A stretch of DNA of 24,281 nt, from positions 1 through 24,281 of the forward strand of contig NW_025408705.1 in the NCBI RefSeq assembly GCF_020360975.1, given 5' to 3'. This DNA comes from Hirsutella rhossiliensis (taxonomy: Eukaryota; Ascomycota; Sordariomycetes; Hypocreales; Ophiocordycipitaceae). The position numbers were made by a program, and so were the translations under genes. A model generated the notes under the pieces. That model was not told the origin of the DNA. It saw only the letters and a program-made list of their open reading frames with translations, and did no database searches. The number at the start of each line of letters is the position of its first letter. Position 1 is the first letter of the stretch. Below, one piece after another: positions 11,961 through 20,559 of this stretch.

Positions 11961-13973
11961 TAAAGGCTATACGTAGATAAGCTAGATAATAAGACTAGGG
12001 TCGCGCCGGAGATAGAGCGGCCTAACTAAACTACCTAGCTAACTACTTCCCTTACTAAGGCGACCTAGGAAGGGAAAGGACTTATAATAATAGGACTTAT
12101 ATTAGCCGAACTAAACCTAGACTAAGCGTATACCTCGCTACTTAGACTATAGACCGATAAAACTAACGAAACCTAACTATACTAGCCTAATAACTATAAA
12201 ATAAGACCTACTCTAAAGACTATAACTAAATAAGACCTAACCGAAACTAAACTAAGATAGGGCCGATAACTAGCCCTTGAAAACTATAACCTAGCAACTT
12301 ATCGGTAGCGATATCACTTACACTATCGCGATAGGAATAATAGGACCCCATAGGTAGTACGCGGAGTATAGGAGGAGTAACCTAGGACTTACGAGGAGTA
12401 TAGGGACTACTATTATTATAAAAGCCTAATAATAGCTAGCTAGGCTAACCCCGAACCTAAACTAGAGCTAGCCTAGATAGCTAGCTTATAAGATAAGTAA
12501 CGACCGGGGTCTATATTAAGGTAGGACCTACTTCGGCGGTAGCGCGGAGGCGTTTACTACGGCCTATACTATAACTATAAATCTAATCGATATTAAAACT
12601 AGCGATAATCTTAGCTAGGACCGAACCGCGACGACTATAAATACGCTACTAAATAAAGTTAAGAGCGCTAGTAAGGTTACTAGGCGATGTAAAATAAGGA
12701 CGCTTTAGGGCGAGTTTAGTAATAGGAGAACTACTAAGCTATAGCTTAGTATCGGAACTAATAGTGAGCGACAGGCGGGCTCTATGCCGGCTTTAAGACG
12801 ACTATAGGTATAGGGATAGCGACGGTCTCCCTAGCCTTAGCTTAGATAGAGCTATGAAAGGGTAGCCGCCTTACCTTTACCCCTTCCCCTTATTAAAGGG
12901 GCCGGGGCTAGACAAGGCTAAGAAGATTAAAACTACTATTATCCCTACTATCGAGGACCGTCATGACGTAGGATGAAAATAGTTAGCGAGATTATTAACC
13001 GCTATAAGAGTCTTTTAAGTAATTAAGAGCGACTTAGGCCCGACCTAGCTAAGGTCTTAATAATATCGCTAAACTTACCTAGGTGCTTCTCTAGGGACTT
13101 ATATATATAGCGGGTATTATCTATAAAACGGGTAAAAGCTAAGGCAAGCGTCTCGATATTCTTAGCGACTATAGCTAGACTAAGGGTAGACTTACCTAAC
13201 GCGCCCTTACCCTTAGCGGCGGGGGCCTTCTAACTAGCGTAGATATAGGTTTTTAGGTAGCGTAGTAAGAACTCTTATACTAAGCCCTTAATAAGAGAGG
13301 GCGGTCGACCTTAGACTAAGCCTAGTAGAGAGTATAGGCGGCCTCGCCTTAGAGGTAATCTAGGATATAGATTAGCACCGAACTTAGACTATACTATAGT
13401 AGGAAGGGGTTACTTACCCGGTAATAGGACTAGTTAAAGTTAGCGTAAGCGATATACGCTTTAGCTTTTATAGCTAGTAAAGTTAGTAAAAAGTACTAAA
13501 GGTAGGACCGGCCTAAGAAAGGAGCGGGACTAATACTTATAGGACTAGTTCTAATAGCTAGTAAAGGACTTATAGGTAAGCTCGCTAATAAGGCGCTTAA
13601 TATATATAAAATATAAGATAGAGCGCTTTAATCCCATTTATAGTAGCGACTTTCTTATAAGGAGGGGGTTTATGGAGGTAAACCTACTACCTAAGTTAGC
13701 TTTTAATTAGATATTATAAAATAATAGTAAACGAACTTAATATAGTGCTAGTAAGACCTAGGATATAAAGATAAGGCGGGTAAGAAACTAGGGCTTTTAA
13801 AGGAGAGGGTAGATAAAGAGGTAGGAGGTAGGTATATAAAACTAAGGGAGAGAGGCAGGTATATATACGCGAGCCGGGCGCATGAAATTAGTAACTATAT
13901 ACTAGACGGTAAATATAAGCCGCCGCGCTCTTAATTAGGAAGCCGCGTAGCTAGACTAGTATAATCTTAATAA
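11961..13973. other. GC-richer 3' region of the LINE insertion, function unknown
   Basis: About 2 kb between the readable end of ORF2 and the TAA-type tail. One line, 12841-12900, is 47% G+C against 25% in 2101-2160, yet CpA and TpG are still scarce, so it has also been through RIP. It could be a long 3' untranslated region, a further ORF, or an older element nested in the LINE. The only coding-like stretch I could separate is on the minus strand at 12990-13335. Confidence 0.5.
12990..13335 (-). pseudogene. Unidentified RIPed open stretch, minus strand
   Basis: Read from 13335 leftward, one frame stays open for about 100 codons apart from a few TAA/TAG codons that RIP would make from Gln or Trp codons. 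It runs through SLIKGLV, EFLLRYLKTYIYAS, an Ala/Pro/Lys/Gly patch, IETLALAFTRFIDNTRYIY and LEKHLGKFSDIIKTLAR. The second half looks helical, with a regular Leu/Ile pattern and mixed charges. I do not recognise the family; it is not RT, integrase, endonuclease or a known knuckle. It is antisense to the LINE, so it may be a fragment of another nested element, or an accident of RIPed composition. Confidence 0.3.
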
Positions 13974-13989
13974 TAATAGTATCTATATA
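13974..13989. repeat. 16-bp target-site duplication, right copy (LINE insertion)
   Basis: Exact copy of 7196-7211. It directly follows, and may overlap by a few bases, the TAA-repeat tail of the LINE, so the boundary is uncertain by about three bases. Confidence 0.75.
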
Positions 13990-14870
13990 ATATATTATTA
14001 AGTAGACCTATATCTTACTAAGTACCTAATATAAGCTCTTTATTTAAGGGGTAACTATATCTTATATAATTTAATATATTCTAATACTATAATTATTATT
14101 AGGAACGCTATATAGCTAAAGACCCTTAAATATATAGTATTTAGTTTAATATCTTTAATATAGTAATATAATAGATTATTTTCTTTTATCTAGGTCTACT
14201 AACATATATAACTACTAGCTATAATTATATAATTCGAAGGGTATTATATTAAGTAGGTATACCGCTATATAGTATATCTTTAGCTATAGCTCTTTTAAAA
14301 GTTTTAAGTTAAGCTTTATAACCCTTACTTTTTCCTTTATTATTACCCTTAATCTCTTTATATAACTATTTTATATAAGCGTTAAAGGGGCTAACTATAT
14401 AACTTATATCCCTTTATTAGTTATATAATCCTTTTATTTTATTATTAAAAGAGCCCTTTCCTTATTAGTAACTAATATAGTTATTTTAACTCTATACTAA
14501 GTCTTAAGTAACGCTATAAAGTTATTAAAGATATCCTTAATACTTATTTTTCTTTCTATTAAGTAATAGAACCTTATAAATATATTTATATAAGTAAATA
14601 AAGCGAAGTTCTTTTCCCTATTATATACTATTATAGGGCTAAGGTAAAGGTTAAAGCTAACTTATACCCCTAAACCTTTAGGCCTTAAAGATAGTATTTT
14701 TCTTAAGACTTCCTTCTTAGCTTTCCTTATTACGTATATCTAATAGCTATATATTATAGGGCCTTAAAGCTTAGTACCTAGGTAGGCTTTTAATAGCTTC
14801 TCTAGTAATCTTAGACTAAGATACCTAAGGCGGCGATATTATAGGTTACCTACCCCCTTAGTTAGCGGAC
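13974..14870 (-). pseudogene. Older copia, pre-integrase domain and integrase core (minus strand)
   Basis: On the minus strand about 14865-14700 reads like HRRLGHLS-x-RLLEKLL followed by a C-x2-C-like pair, the GAG-pre-integrase zinc domain of Ty1/copia. The catalytic core follows: the segment at 14458-14472 now reads VTNKE where the family has TDN-E, a TpG-to-TpA change of the active-site Asp. Next come GIQV-x-x-LAPLTL and N-x-YI-x-R, like the SAPHTPHQNG-x-IER block, then YLLNI-x-PFE. Near 14015-14050 the GYLVGY-x-ST motif is readable, and the frame then breaks at the LINE insertion. It would have inserted element cDNA; it is now dead. RT for this element is not seen in the window. Confidence 0.8.
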
Positions 14871-16791
14871 AGGCGCTTAAGTAACTATAAATGCCTACTT
14901 ATATTATAGGAGTATTCTTATTAGATTAACCTTAAAGTCAGTTAGTTTAATACGAACCTCTTTTATAGGTTTTAAATAGAGTATCTTAGGAGCTAGTTCT
15001 AGAATATCCCTACTATTATCCTTAGCCTAGCTAAGAAGATGCTTATTAGTATTTCTAGGATAAAGTAAGTATCTAATAAGGTTATCTACTATTAATTATG
15101 GGATAACTACTATTCTTATTCCTTATACTAAGCTTATCTTTAACCTAGACTTTATTATTAGAACCCTACTTAAAGGTTCCTTCCTAGAACTAACCTAGGT
15201 TATTAAAGAGGTTAATATCGGCTAAGTTATATATTAATTTATGGTAAAGTAATAGCGTTCCTTTAATAGCTATATTTACCTTAGATGAAGTAACTATATT
15301 AATAGTCCTTCCTATCCTATTATTACTAATAGTATCTACTAGTTCTCTTCCTTTAAGGTAGGAATTGGGGTCTAGGCTATATTTTACTTTCTCGTTTAGA
15401 TAGTCTTTTACGTTTTTAATATTCTACTTAGCTAGATTACTATATTTCTAGCTAACAGAGCTTCTTATTATATATTACCTATAGTAAGTAGTAATTTTCC
15501 CTACTAGCTTATTAAGCTATTAACATTACTACTTATAAGCATTTAGCTTATATCTAATTTCCTGAGATTTAATTAATGCTTCCCTTTTTATAGGTAGTTA
15601 CGACTTCTTCCTATAAGTATATTCTTATTTAAAGTTAGCGATTAAGTTCCTTAAGGAAGTTAATCTTTACTATATCTTTATTATAAGGTCGAGAGCCCTT
15701 ATTATATGACCAATATAGGTCCTACTTATCTACCGCTATAAGAAAATCCTATCTAATTCTTATATCGTTAAGTATATCGACCTTAAGGTCTTATAAATCT
15801 ATAATAATTTAGTCGAGCTATTCTACCTATATTTTCTAGTCTCGCGTGCCTCTTTTATTAATAGAGGTTATATATCTCTTATAAATTAGCTTTTTCTCCT
15901 CTACCCTTAAGGGCAGGGCTTACTTCTTTAATTCCTTAATTTTCTCTCTTAGGCTATTATATATTAAGGTTATCTCCTAAAGCCCTTTATTAATCGTTTT
16001 CTTAATTAATTCTTTAAGTATAATTAAGGCTTTCTACTAGACCTTATAGCGATCGAATTATAGCTAGAACCTTTTCTTAAGGTTATAAAAGAAGTCCTTT
16101 ATATCCTAGTATTATTTATTATAGCTTTATTCACTCGCTAGAATATAGCCTTAGTTTTATCTTCTCGTTAAAATAGTCTCCCTCTAAGGTTAATAATAAA
16201 TTACTTTTAGTCTAGCTATTAGGGCTATTTAAGCTCCTTTATATTATCTAGGTTAGTATATTCCTAAATCTTATAAGTCTAGGCCTATAATTTAATCCCC
16301 TTAATCTATAGGGTCTAATTAAGGCTTTCCTTTAGTCTTATAATATAATTATCCCCTCTTACTTCCTTTAACGTTATCTTAGGAAAATAAAGGGTTCTAG
16401 CTTAATAAGTAATATCCTTTTTTAAGGGATATATAATTTATATAATTTATATATTTCTAGTAGTTCTTATAGTATAGCTAGGTTCCTTGCATAATACTAT
16501 AATTTAAGCGTTATAACGGCGTTAATAGCTTATAAATAGCTTTAAAAGGTAATATCGGCGGGTAAAGATAATCTAGCTATATAGGCTAGCTTATAACTCT
16601 TAAGTAGTAGCTTAAGGTAGTAAAGAAATAAAGGGTATAAAAAGGTAAATTTAATAATATATCTTAGTCTATCTATTAAGATAAGAGGGCTTATAGGTAT
16701 AGTAACTATATATAGCTAGCTAAAAGAGGGTATTAAGATATTCCTATACCTAAGTTAAGCCTATATAATATCCTTAGGCTAAGGGAGTTAT
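14871..16791 (-). other. RIP-altered region, possible protease/gag part of older copia
   Basis: This lies between the pre-integrase domain and the point where the young copia inserted, so gag C-terminus and protease of the older element are expected. The minus strand instead gives long Lys/Glu/Leu/Gln-rich text (about 15700-16400), coiled-coil-like in character, which I do not recognise as copia gag. No clear protease DTG/DSG motif was found. It may hold another nested fragment. Confidence 0.4.
16787..16791. repeat. 5-bp target-site duplication (gttat), left
   Basis: These five bases directly precede the left LTR and are repeated exactly at 22518-22522 directly after the right LTR. Five bases is the usual size for Ty1/copia integrases. 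Confidence 0.95.
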
Positions 16792-16978
16792 TGTCTGATC
16801 ATTTGTACGATAGAGCGCACATCGCAGGAGGGTATCACGTGCGTCAGCAGGGAACAACGTTTACCCGACACGCGCACAACCTATCAAACCTCACAGCATG
16901 GTCTAGATAGCGAAGAATAACAAGAACAACACGATCATCGATCAAAGACCCAACTGAGCCTCAGTTAGCCTATCCACA
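16792..16978 (+). repeat. Left (5') LTR, 187 bp
   Basis: It starts tgtctgatc and ends tatccaca, with the short TGT...ACA inverted termini expected of LTRs. It differs from the right LTR only near 16848-16852 (one inserted base and one substitution). No clear TATA box was seen. It should carry the promoter for element transcription. Confidence 0.95.
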
Positions 16979-16988
16979 CTGATCAGTT

Positions 16989-17006
16989 GTTACCTTGGCT
17001 GGTAAC
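16989..17006 (+). other. Small hairpin (6-bp stem, 6-base loop)
   Basis: gttacc at 16989-16994 and ggtaac at 17001-17006 are exact inverted repeats around the loop ttggct. It sits 10 bases inside the left LTR, next to the candidate primer-binding site, and could affect reverse-transcription priming; this is inference. Confidence 0.35.
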
Positions 17007-17014
17007 CTCAGAGC
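17000..17014 (+). promoter_or_regulatory. Candidate primer-binding site
   Basis: tggtaacctcagagc resembles the initiator-tRNA-type site TGGTATCAGAGC of many copia elements but with a two-base difference in length, and it starts 22 bases from the LTR instead of within a few bases. Some fungal copia elements prime from an internally cut tRNA, which I cannot test by eye, so this is tentative. Confidence 0.3.
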
Positions 17015-17812
17015 AGCAAGATAGAAGAGACTTCCTCAACGCATCCTCACGATCTGTGGCGCTCTGCGAAGAAGAAGTGCTACAACGCGAGACTGACTAC
17101 GAAGACCCGACCGGCGCCCTCTATTCAGTCAACCGTGCCTAGTTGTTTGCCTCAGCCGCTGACCTCTTAGGCGTGCCCTATCGCACATACAAATCTCTGG
17201 TATCCCGCTTGATTATCAGCTTCATTGATCACTCTCGATCAATTTGACCCTCTTGACACCTTCTTGCCCTATTCCTCGCAGATTTTCCTGTCAAGCCCCA
17301 TCCGACATCATGAGCAGCAGCGCAAGCGGCACCAGCGCGAACGCGAACGCACCGGCGCTCGACATCAACGAATTCCTCGATATTGCTGAATTCAACCGTG
17401 GCCTCGCCACAATCTTCAACATGGACCTCTTCAACACCCCAGTCAACGAGACTTCCGATGAGATCCACTATAATACCTTCGTTCTCGCCCATCGTTGATT
17501 ATAAAGTCTCCTCAACATGTCAAGGTCTCGAGCTGCTTGGATCATTCCAAGAAGACTTTGAGGATTGGGAGGAAGACGACTTCAAGAAGGTCGATCAAGG
17601 GTCCGTAAGGTCCTACGGAATACCCTAAGGTTCAGAGGAATCTATACAGGAAAGCTGAACGCAAAGATCACGGCATTCCTAGTAAATCTGAAGAACCGTG
17701 ACCGACTTCCTGAGTGGGATGAAGACGATCTTCGTGATGCCATCTTATACGAGAAAACGGCCGCCTACCGACGCCAACAAGAACTCCTCAGACGATCGCC
17801 ATCGCTAGCAAC

Positions 17813-17848
17813 AACCCCAGCACCAACCCCAGCACCAACCCCAGCACC
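17813..17848 (+). repeat. 12-bp tandem repeat, three copies, in gag
   Basis: Three exact copies of aaccccagcacc, encoding a PAPT-type repeat in a Pro/Ala/Thr linker of Gag. Replication slippage is the likely source. Confidence 0.9.
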
Positions 17849-18035
17849 AGTCACTCCCGATCTAAACCTCCCGCAAGACCCCCAATGACCAATCCTACCC
17901 CTGTCACGATCGAATCAACAGCAGCAGGAACTTATGATCAGACCAGCTATCGACCGCGAAGCTTACCGGACCGTGCCCCAGTCCAGGTCCCAATGAAGAC
18001 CTCGATCCTGCCATCGCCAACCAGTTTTCTAAGCT

Positions 18036-18521
18036 ATGGGATCAAAGCTCAACTATTCAGGTGACGCCTACGATATCCTAGATGATAAGATCCGTTACTT
18101 TCTCGATGCCTGCCTCACAGCTAGCATCAAACCGTCACAATTCCGCTTTGCTCTCAAATATCCTCACGAAGAGGCAAAGAACTTCTTCGTGCATCAAGTC
18201 AGCCGCGATTCAACGTTCGCGGAGATGTATCAGAAGATGAAGCAGCACTTTGATACGGAAGTCAATAGGCAACAGTATCACACTGACTGGACCTCGATCA
18301 ATTTCACACAGCTTCGGAAGGAATCTCCCGAGAAGCCTCTCTGTGAAATCCTCCAGGCTCTTCTTGACAAATTGCAGCTATGCCAGAGAGCTCTTGGGAA
18401 TAGCTATGGCGGCGAAGACCAGCTAATTTCAACGACAATTCGAGCATGCCGTGGCGTGCCTGAATTAGAATTCGCCCTCTTCGTGCCGGCTAAGACCTTC
18501 GAGGACTATCTTCACAGCTAA
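18036..18521 (+). CDS. Gag capsid-like segment (largest intact gag ORF)
   Basis: A 161-codon open stretch that is the core of the young copia gag rather than a separate gene. It begins KLNYSGDAYDILDDKI and runs through helical text (FRFALKYPHEEAKNFFV, then FDTEVNR, then LLDKLQLCQRAL) to TTIRACRGVPELEFAL. This matches the fungal copia Gag pattern of a small helical N-terminal part, a W near a Glu/Asn-rich segment, and a conserved AC-x-x-x-PE. The ATG at 18036 is probably internal, since matching text continues upstream in another frame. It ends at a TAA after DYLHS; coding resumes at once in the same frame. Confidence 0.75.
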   Translation: MGSKLNYSGDAYDILDDKIRYFLDACLTASIKPSQFRFALKYPHEEAKNFFVHQVSRDSTFAEMYQKMKQHFDTEVNRQQYHTDWTSINFTQLRKESPEKPLCEILQALLDKLQLCQRALGNSYGGEDQLISTTIRACRGVPELEFALFVPAKTFEDYLHS

Positions 18522-18954
18522 GATCGTCACTCAACCGTCAGCCAAAGACAGCCCGGACAGCCCAGTCAATATCTTCAAGATCAAGACCAATTCTTTACTG
18601 ACCGCCGCTATCAGCACCCCGCTGACAAAAGGAAGAAGTGGACGAAGCGCTGCTACGTCTGCGGCAAAGAAGGCTGTTTTCAACGAAGCATCCGGATGAC
18701 GAGAGAAGAGGGCCAGGAAGATATCTTCGAGAACGAGGATTTCACGGCCAGAAGTCATCTTCCCGTCCATTTACTACGTTCCTTGCCGATTACGAAGGGG
18801 ACCCAGATGAAGATCAGACCTCTGATTCTGCTGACGATGACTCTGACGATCAAAGCGATAGCTTCTTTGCAGCTGCCTTCCTATCTAATAGAGCTTTTCG
18901 CCACCGCATTCACACCGTCGAGGAGAATCGATATGCGAGGAATCACAGCATTTC

Positions 18955-19435
18955 TTGCTCGATCGCTACAACCGGACCTCTTTCCAAGGGATCCTGCCTG
19001 ACACGGGTGCAGCGAAGATATCTACAGCTGGGATCGACCAATTCCGCGCGCTCCAACGAGAGATGCGACGGTCCAGCTACGGAAGAATGCGACGATCGCA
19101 ACGGTCAGATTCGGTGGAAACGAGCCGACGAACAAGATCGGATCACAACAGTCATTACCCCGATTGGAGAAGTCGTTTTCCACGTTATCAATATGTCAAC
19201 GCCCTTCTTGCTATGCCTCAAGGATATGGACCGTCTCGGTGCCTATCTCAACAACGTCACGAACGAATTGATCTGCGGCGATAAGAGGATTCCGATCGTA
19301 CGCAAATGGGGTCATCCGTGGTTCTTCCTACGGAAGGATGAAGCCGCTATTGCCTTCCTATCCGAAGCCGAGCTTCGGCGCCTACACTCTTTGGCCACCC
19401 GTCAGTACACAAGCTACATAAGCTACTGACAAGCG
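18955..19435 (+). pseudogene. Young copia aspartic protease and downstream pol segment
   Basis: The active-site motif DTGA lies at 19000-19011, in the text FQGILPDTGAAKISTAG, in a frame different from both neighbours. After about 19100 the path returns to the frame of 18638-19429, with TPIGEVVFHVINMSTPFLLC and LKDMDRLGAYLNN (about 19157-19260), the conserved C-terminal half of fungal copia protease and the start of the region before integrase. Two frame changes interrupt it. The enzyme would cut the Gag-Pol polyprotein in the particle. Confidence 0.8.
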
Positions 19436-19672
19436 CTGGGCATGATGTTGAATTCGAAGCAATCGCGATGATCCGAAAATTCTGTCATTTTGCCAGATCA
19501 AGGCAGACGCACCGCGCAGGTTCAAATTCACGTTAAAGGATAACTGCGATTTCAACTACGAATTGATCGTCGATGTAATGCATCTTGACAGCCGGCCAGT
19601 CCTTCATGCCGTTGACCTAGCAACCTCTTTCCAAGCCGGACGATTTCTTCAGAATATATCGGCTAAAGAGAC

Positions 19673-20263
19673 GTGGAAGCACTCAAATTGTGTTGGATTG
19701 ACACATACCTAGGCCCTCCAGATGTTATCACGCACGACGCTGGTACGAATTTTGCCTCCTCTGAGTTCCAAGCAGAAGCGAAGCTGCTAGGAATAACCTG
19801 TCACCAAGTGCCCGTCGAAGCCCACTGGTCAATTGGCAAGGTGGAGAGATATCACGCCCCGATTCGAAGGGCATACGAGATCTTGAAAGCCGAGCTAAAA
19901 ACAGCATCAGCTGAGTCGTTGCTTCAAATGGCCTTCAAATCCGTCAATGATACCGCCGGACCTGACGGTCTAGTGCCCACACTACTAGTCTTTGGTGCCT
20001 ACCCTCGGATAACGATGGATTCGCCGCCTTCTGCTTCCGCGATCACACGTGCGAAAGCCGTGACGAAAGCTATGGCAGAGCTACGCAAGCTTGTAGCTAA
20101 AGGAAGGTCAATGACGCCCTCAATGCCCGTAATGGGCCCAACACGATTGAGAAGATGCCACTATCATTGCCGCTTGGTAGTGAAGTTCGAGTATTTCGTG
20201 AGAAAGGAGATGGAAAGGCCCATACAAGGTCCTAGCTGTGACAGACACAGAGGTCACAGTTGA
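19673..20263 (+). CDS. Integrase core, longest intact segment
   Basis: An open stretch with two of the three catalytic residues (second Asp, Glu). The apparent start is GTG at 19673 inside the integrase coding path, so it is a fragment and not an independent gene. The real protein continues upstream in another frame (AVDLATSFQAGRFLQNISA). Near 20100 the correct path leaves this frame, so the last 50 or so residues, after MAELRKLVAK, are not true integrase sequence. Confidence 0.7.
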   Translation: MEALKLCWIDTYLGPPDVITHDAGTNFASSEFQAEAKLLGITCHQVPVEAHWSIGKVERYHAPIRRAYEILKAELKTASAESLLQMAFKSVNDTAGPDGLVPTLLVFGAYPRITMDSPPSASAITRAKAVTKAMAELRKLVAKGRSMTPSMPVMGPTRLRRCHYHCRLVVKFEYFVRKEMERPIQGPSCDRHRGHS

Positions 20264-20370
20264 GCTAGACAACGGGCCAGCTAAATTTCGCAGCACGGCT
20301 GTCCAGCCCTACTTTCGCCACCCGGATTCGCAGCAGCAACGAAGTCACGATGTTCTACAGCAGCCACACG

Positions 20371-20400
20371 CTGACAATCAGACTGCTGACAATCAGGCTG
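20371..20400 (+). repeat. 15-bp tandem repeat, two copies
   Basis: Two 15-bp units starting ctgacaatcag, with one mismatch, in the linker between integrase and RT; they encode a repeated Thr/Ala-Asp-Asn-Gln text. Likely slippage in a fast-evolving linker. Confidence 0.85.
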
Positions 20401-20559
20401 ATAGCATCAACGTTGAGACCGAAGTGCCTAAGCCATTCGAATATCCCGAGCCGGAGAGACCACGCAGACGCGGCAGACCAAGAAAAGTCCGCGTTCCTTC
20501 TAGTTATTTCCTTAGTCTTAGCCCTTTTCGTTACCTCGATCTCAATTTCACCCGCTAAT

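Larger units (their letters stand above)
7212..13973 (+). mobile_element. RIP-inactivated Tad1/I-clade-like LINE
   Basis: A 6.76-kb insertion flanked by the 16-bp duplication. It contains ORF1 with CCHC knuckles, ORF2 with an AP-type endonuclease, RT and a C-terminal Cys/His segment, no LTRs, and ends in TAA repeats (about 13968-13976) rather than poly(A). This arrangement matches Tad1-like elements of filamentous fungi. The first 16 bases after the duplication are unique; homology to the second copy at 24157 begins at 7228, in an A-run. About 2 kb follows the readable end of ORF2, which is long for a 3' untranslated region. Both ORFs are broken by RIP stops plus single-base indels. Confidence 0.85.
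16979..17309 (+). other. 5' leader of the young copia
   Basis: 331 bases between the LTR and the first plausible gag ATG. It holds a candidate primer-binding site and a small hairpin but no coding sequence I can support. Packaging signals would be expected here; none is recognisable by eye. Confidence 0.6.
17310..18900 (+). pseudogene. Young copia gag, frame-broken
   Basis: Probable start ATG at 17310, giving MSSSASGTSANANAP; an upstream in-frame ATG at 17244 is possible. The path is frame 0 to about 17490, frame +1 to about 17600, frame 0 to about 17880 (including a PAPT repeat), then +1 through NEDLDPAIANQFSKLWDQ to about 18035. The long open part at 18036-18521 follows, then an in-frame TAA, then continued frame 0 into the zinc knuckle at 18651-18680 (CYVCGKEGC). 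One more frame change leads to WSTKHP-like text and an acidic Asp/Ser-rich stretch near 18790-18870. Gag forms the virus-like particle that packages element RNA. The text is clearly that of one ancestral ORF, but no single frame spans it. Confidence 0.85.

Noticed and set aside
17229..17492. Minus-strand open frame opposite the gag start
   Set aside because: Antisense to the gag N-terminus, no recognisable protein; incidental.
17813..17848. CRISPR-like repeat array
   Set aside because: Three directly adjacent 12-bp units without spacers in a coding linker; plain slippage repeat in a eukaryotic context.
18638..19001. Overlapping plus-strand frames as separate genes
   Set aside because: They are pieces of one broken gag-pol path in alternating frames, not distinct genes.
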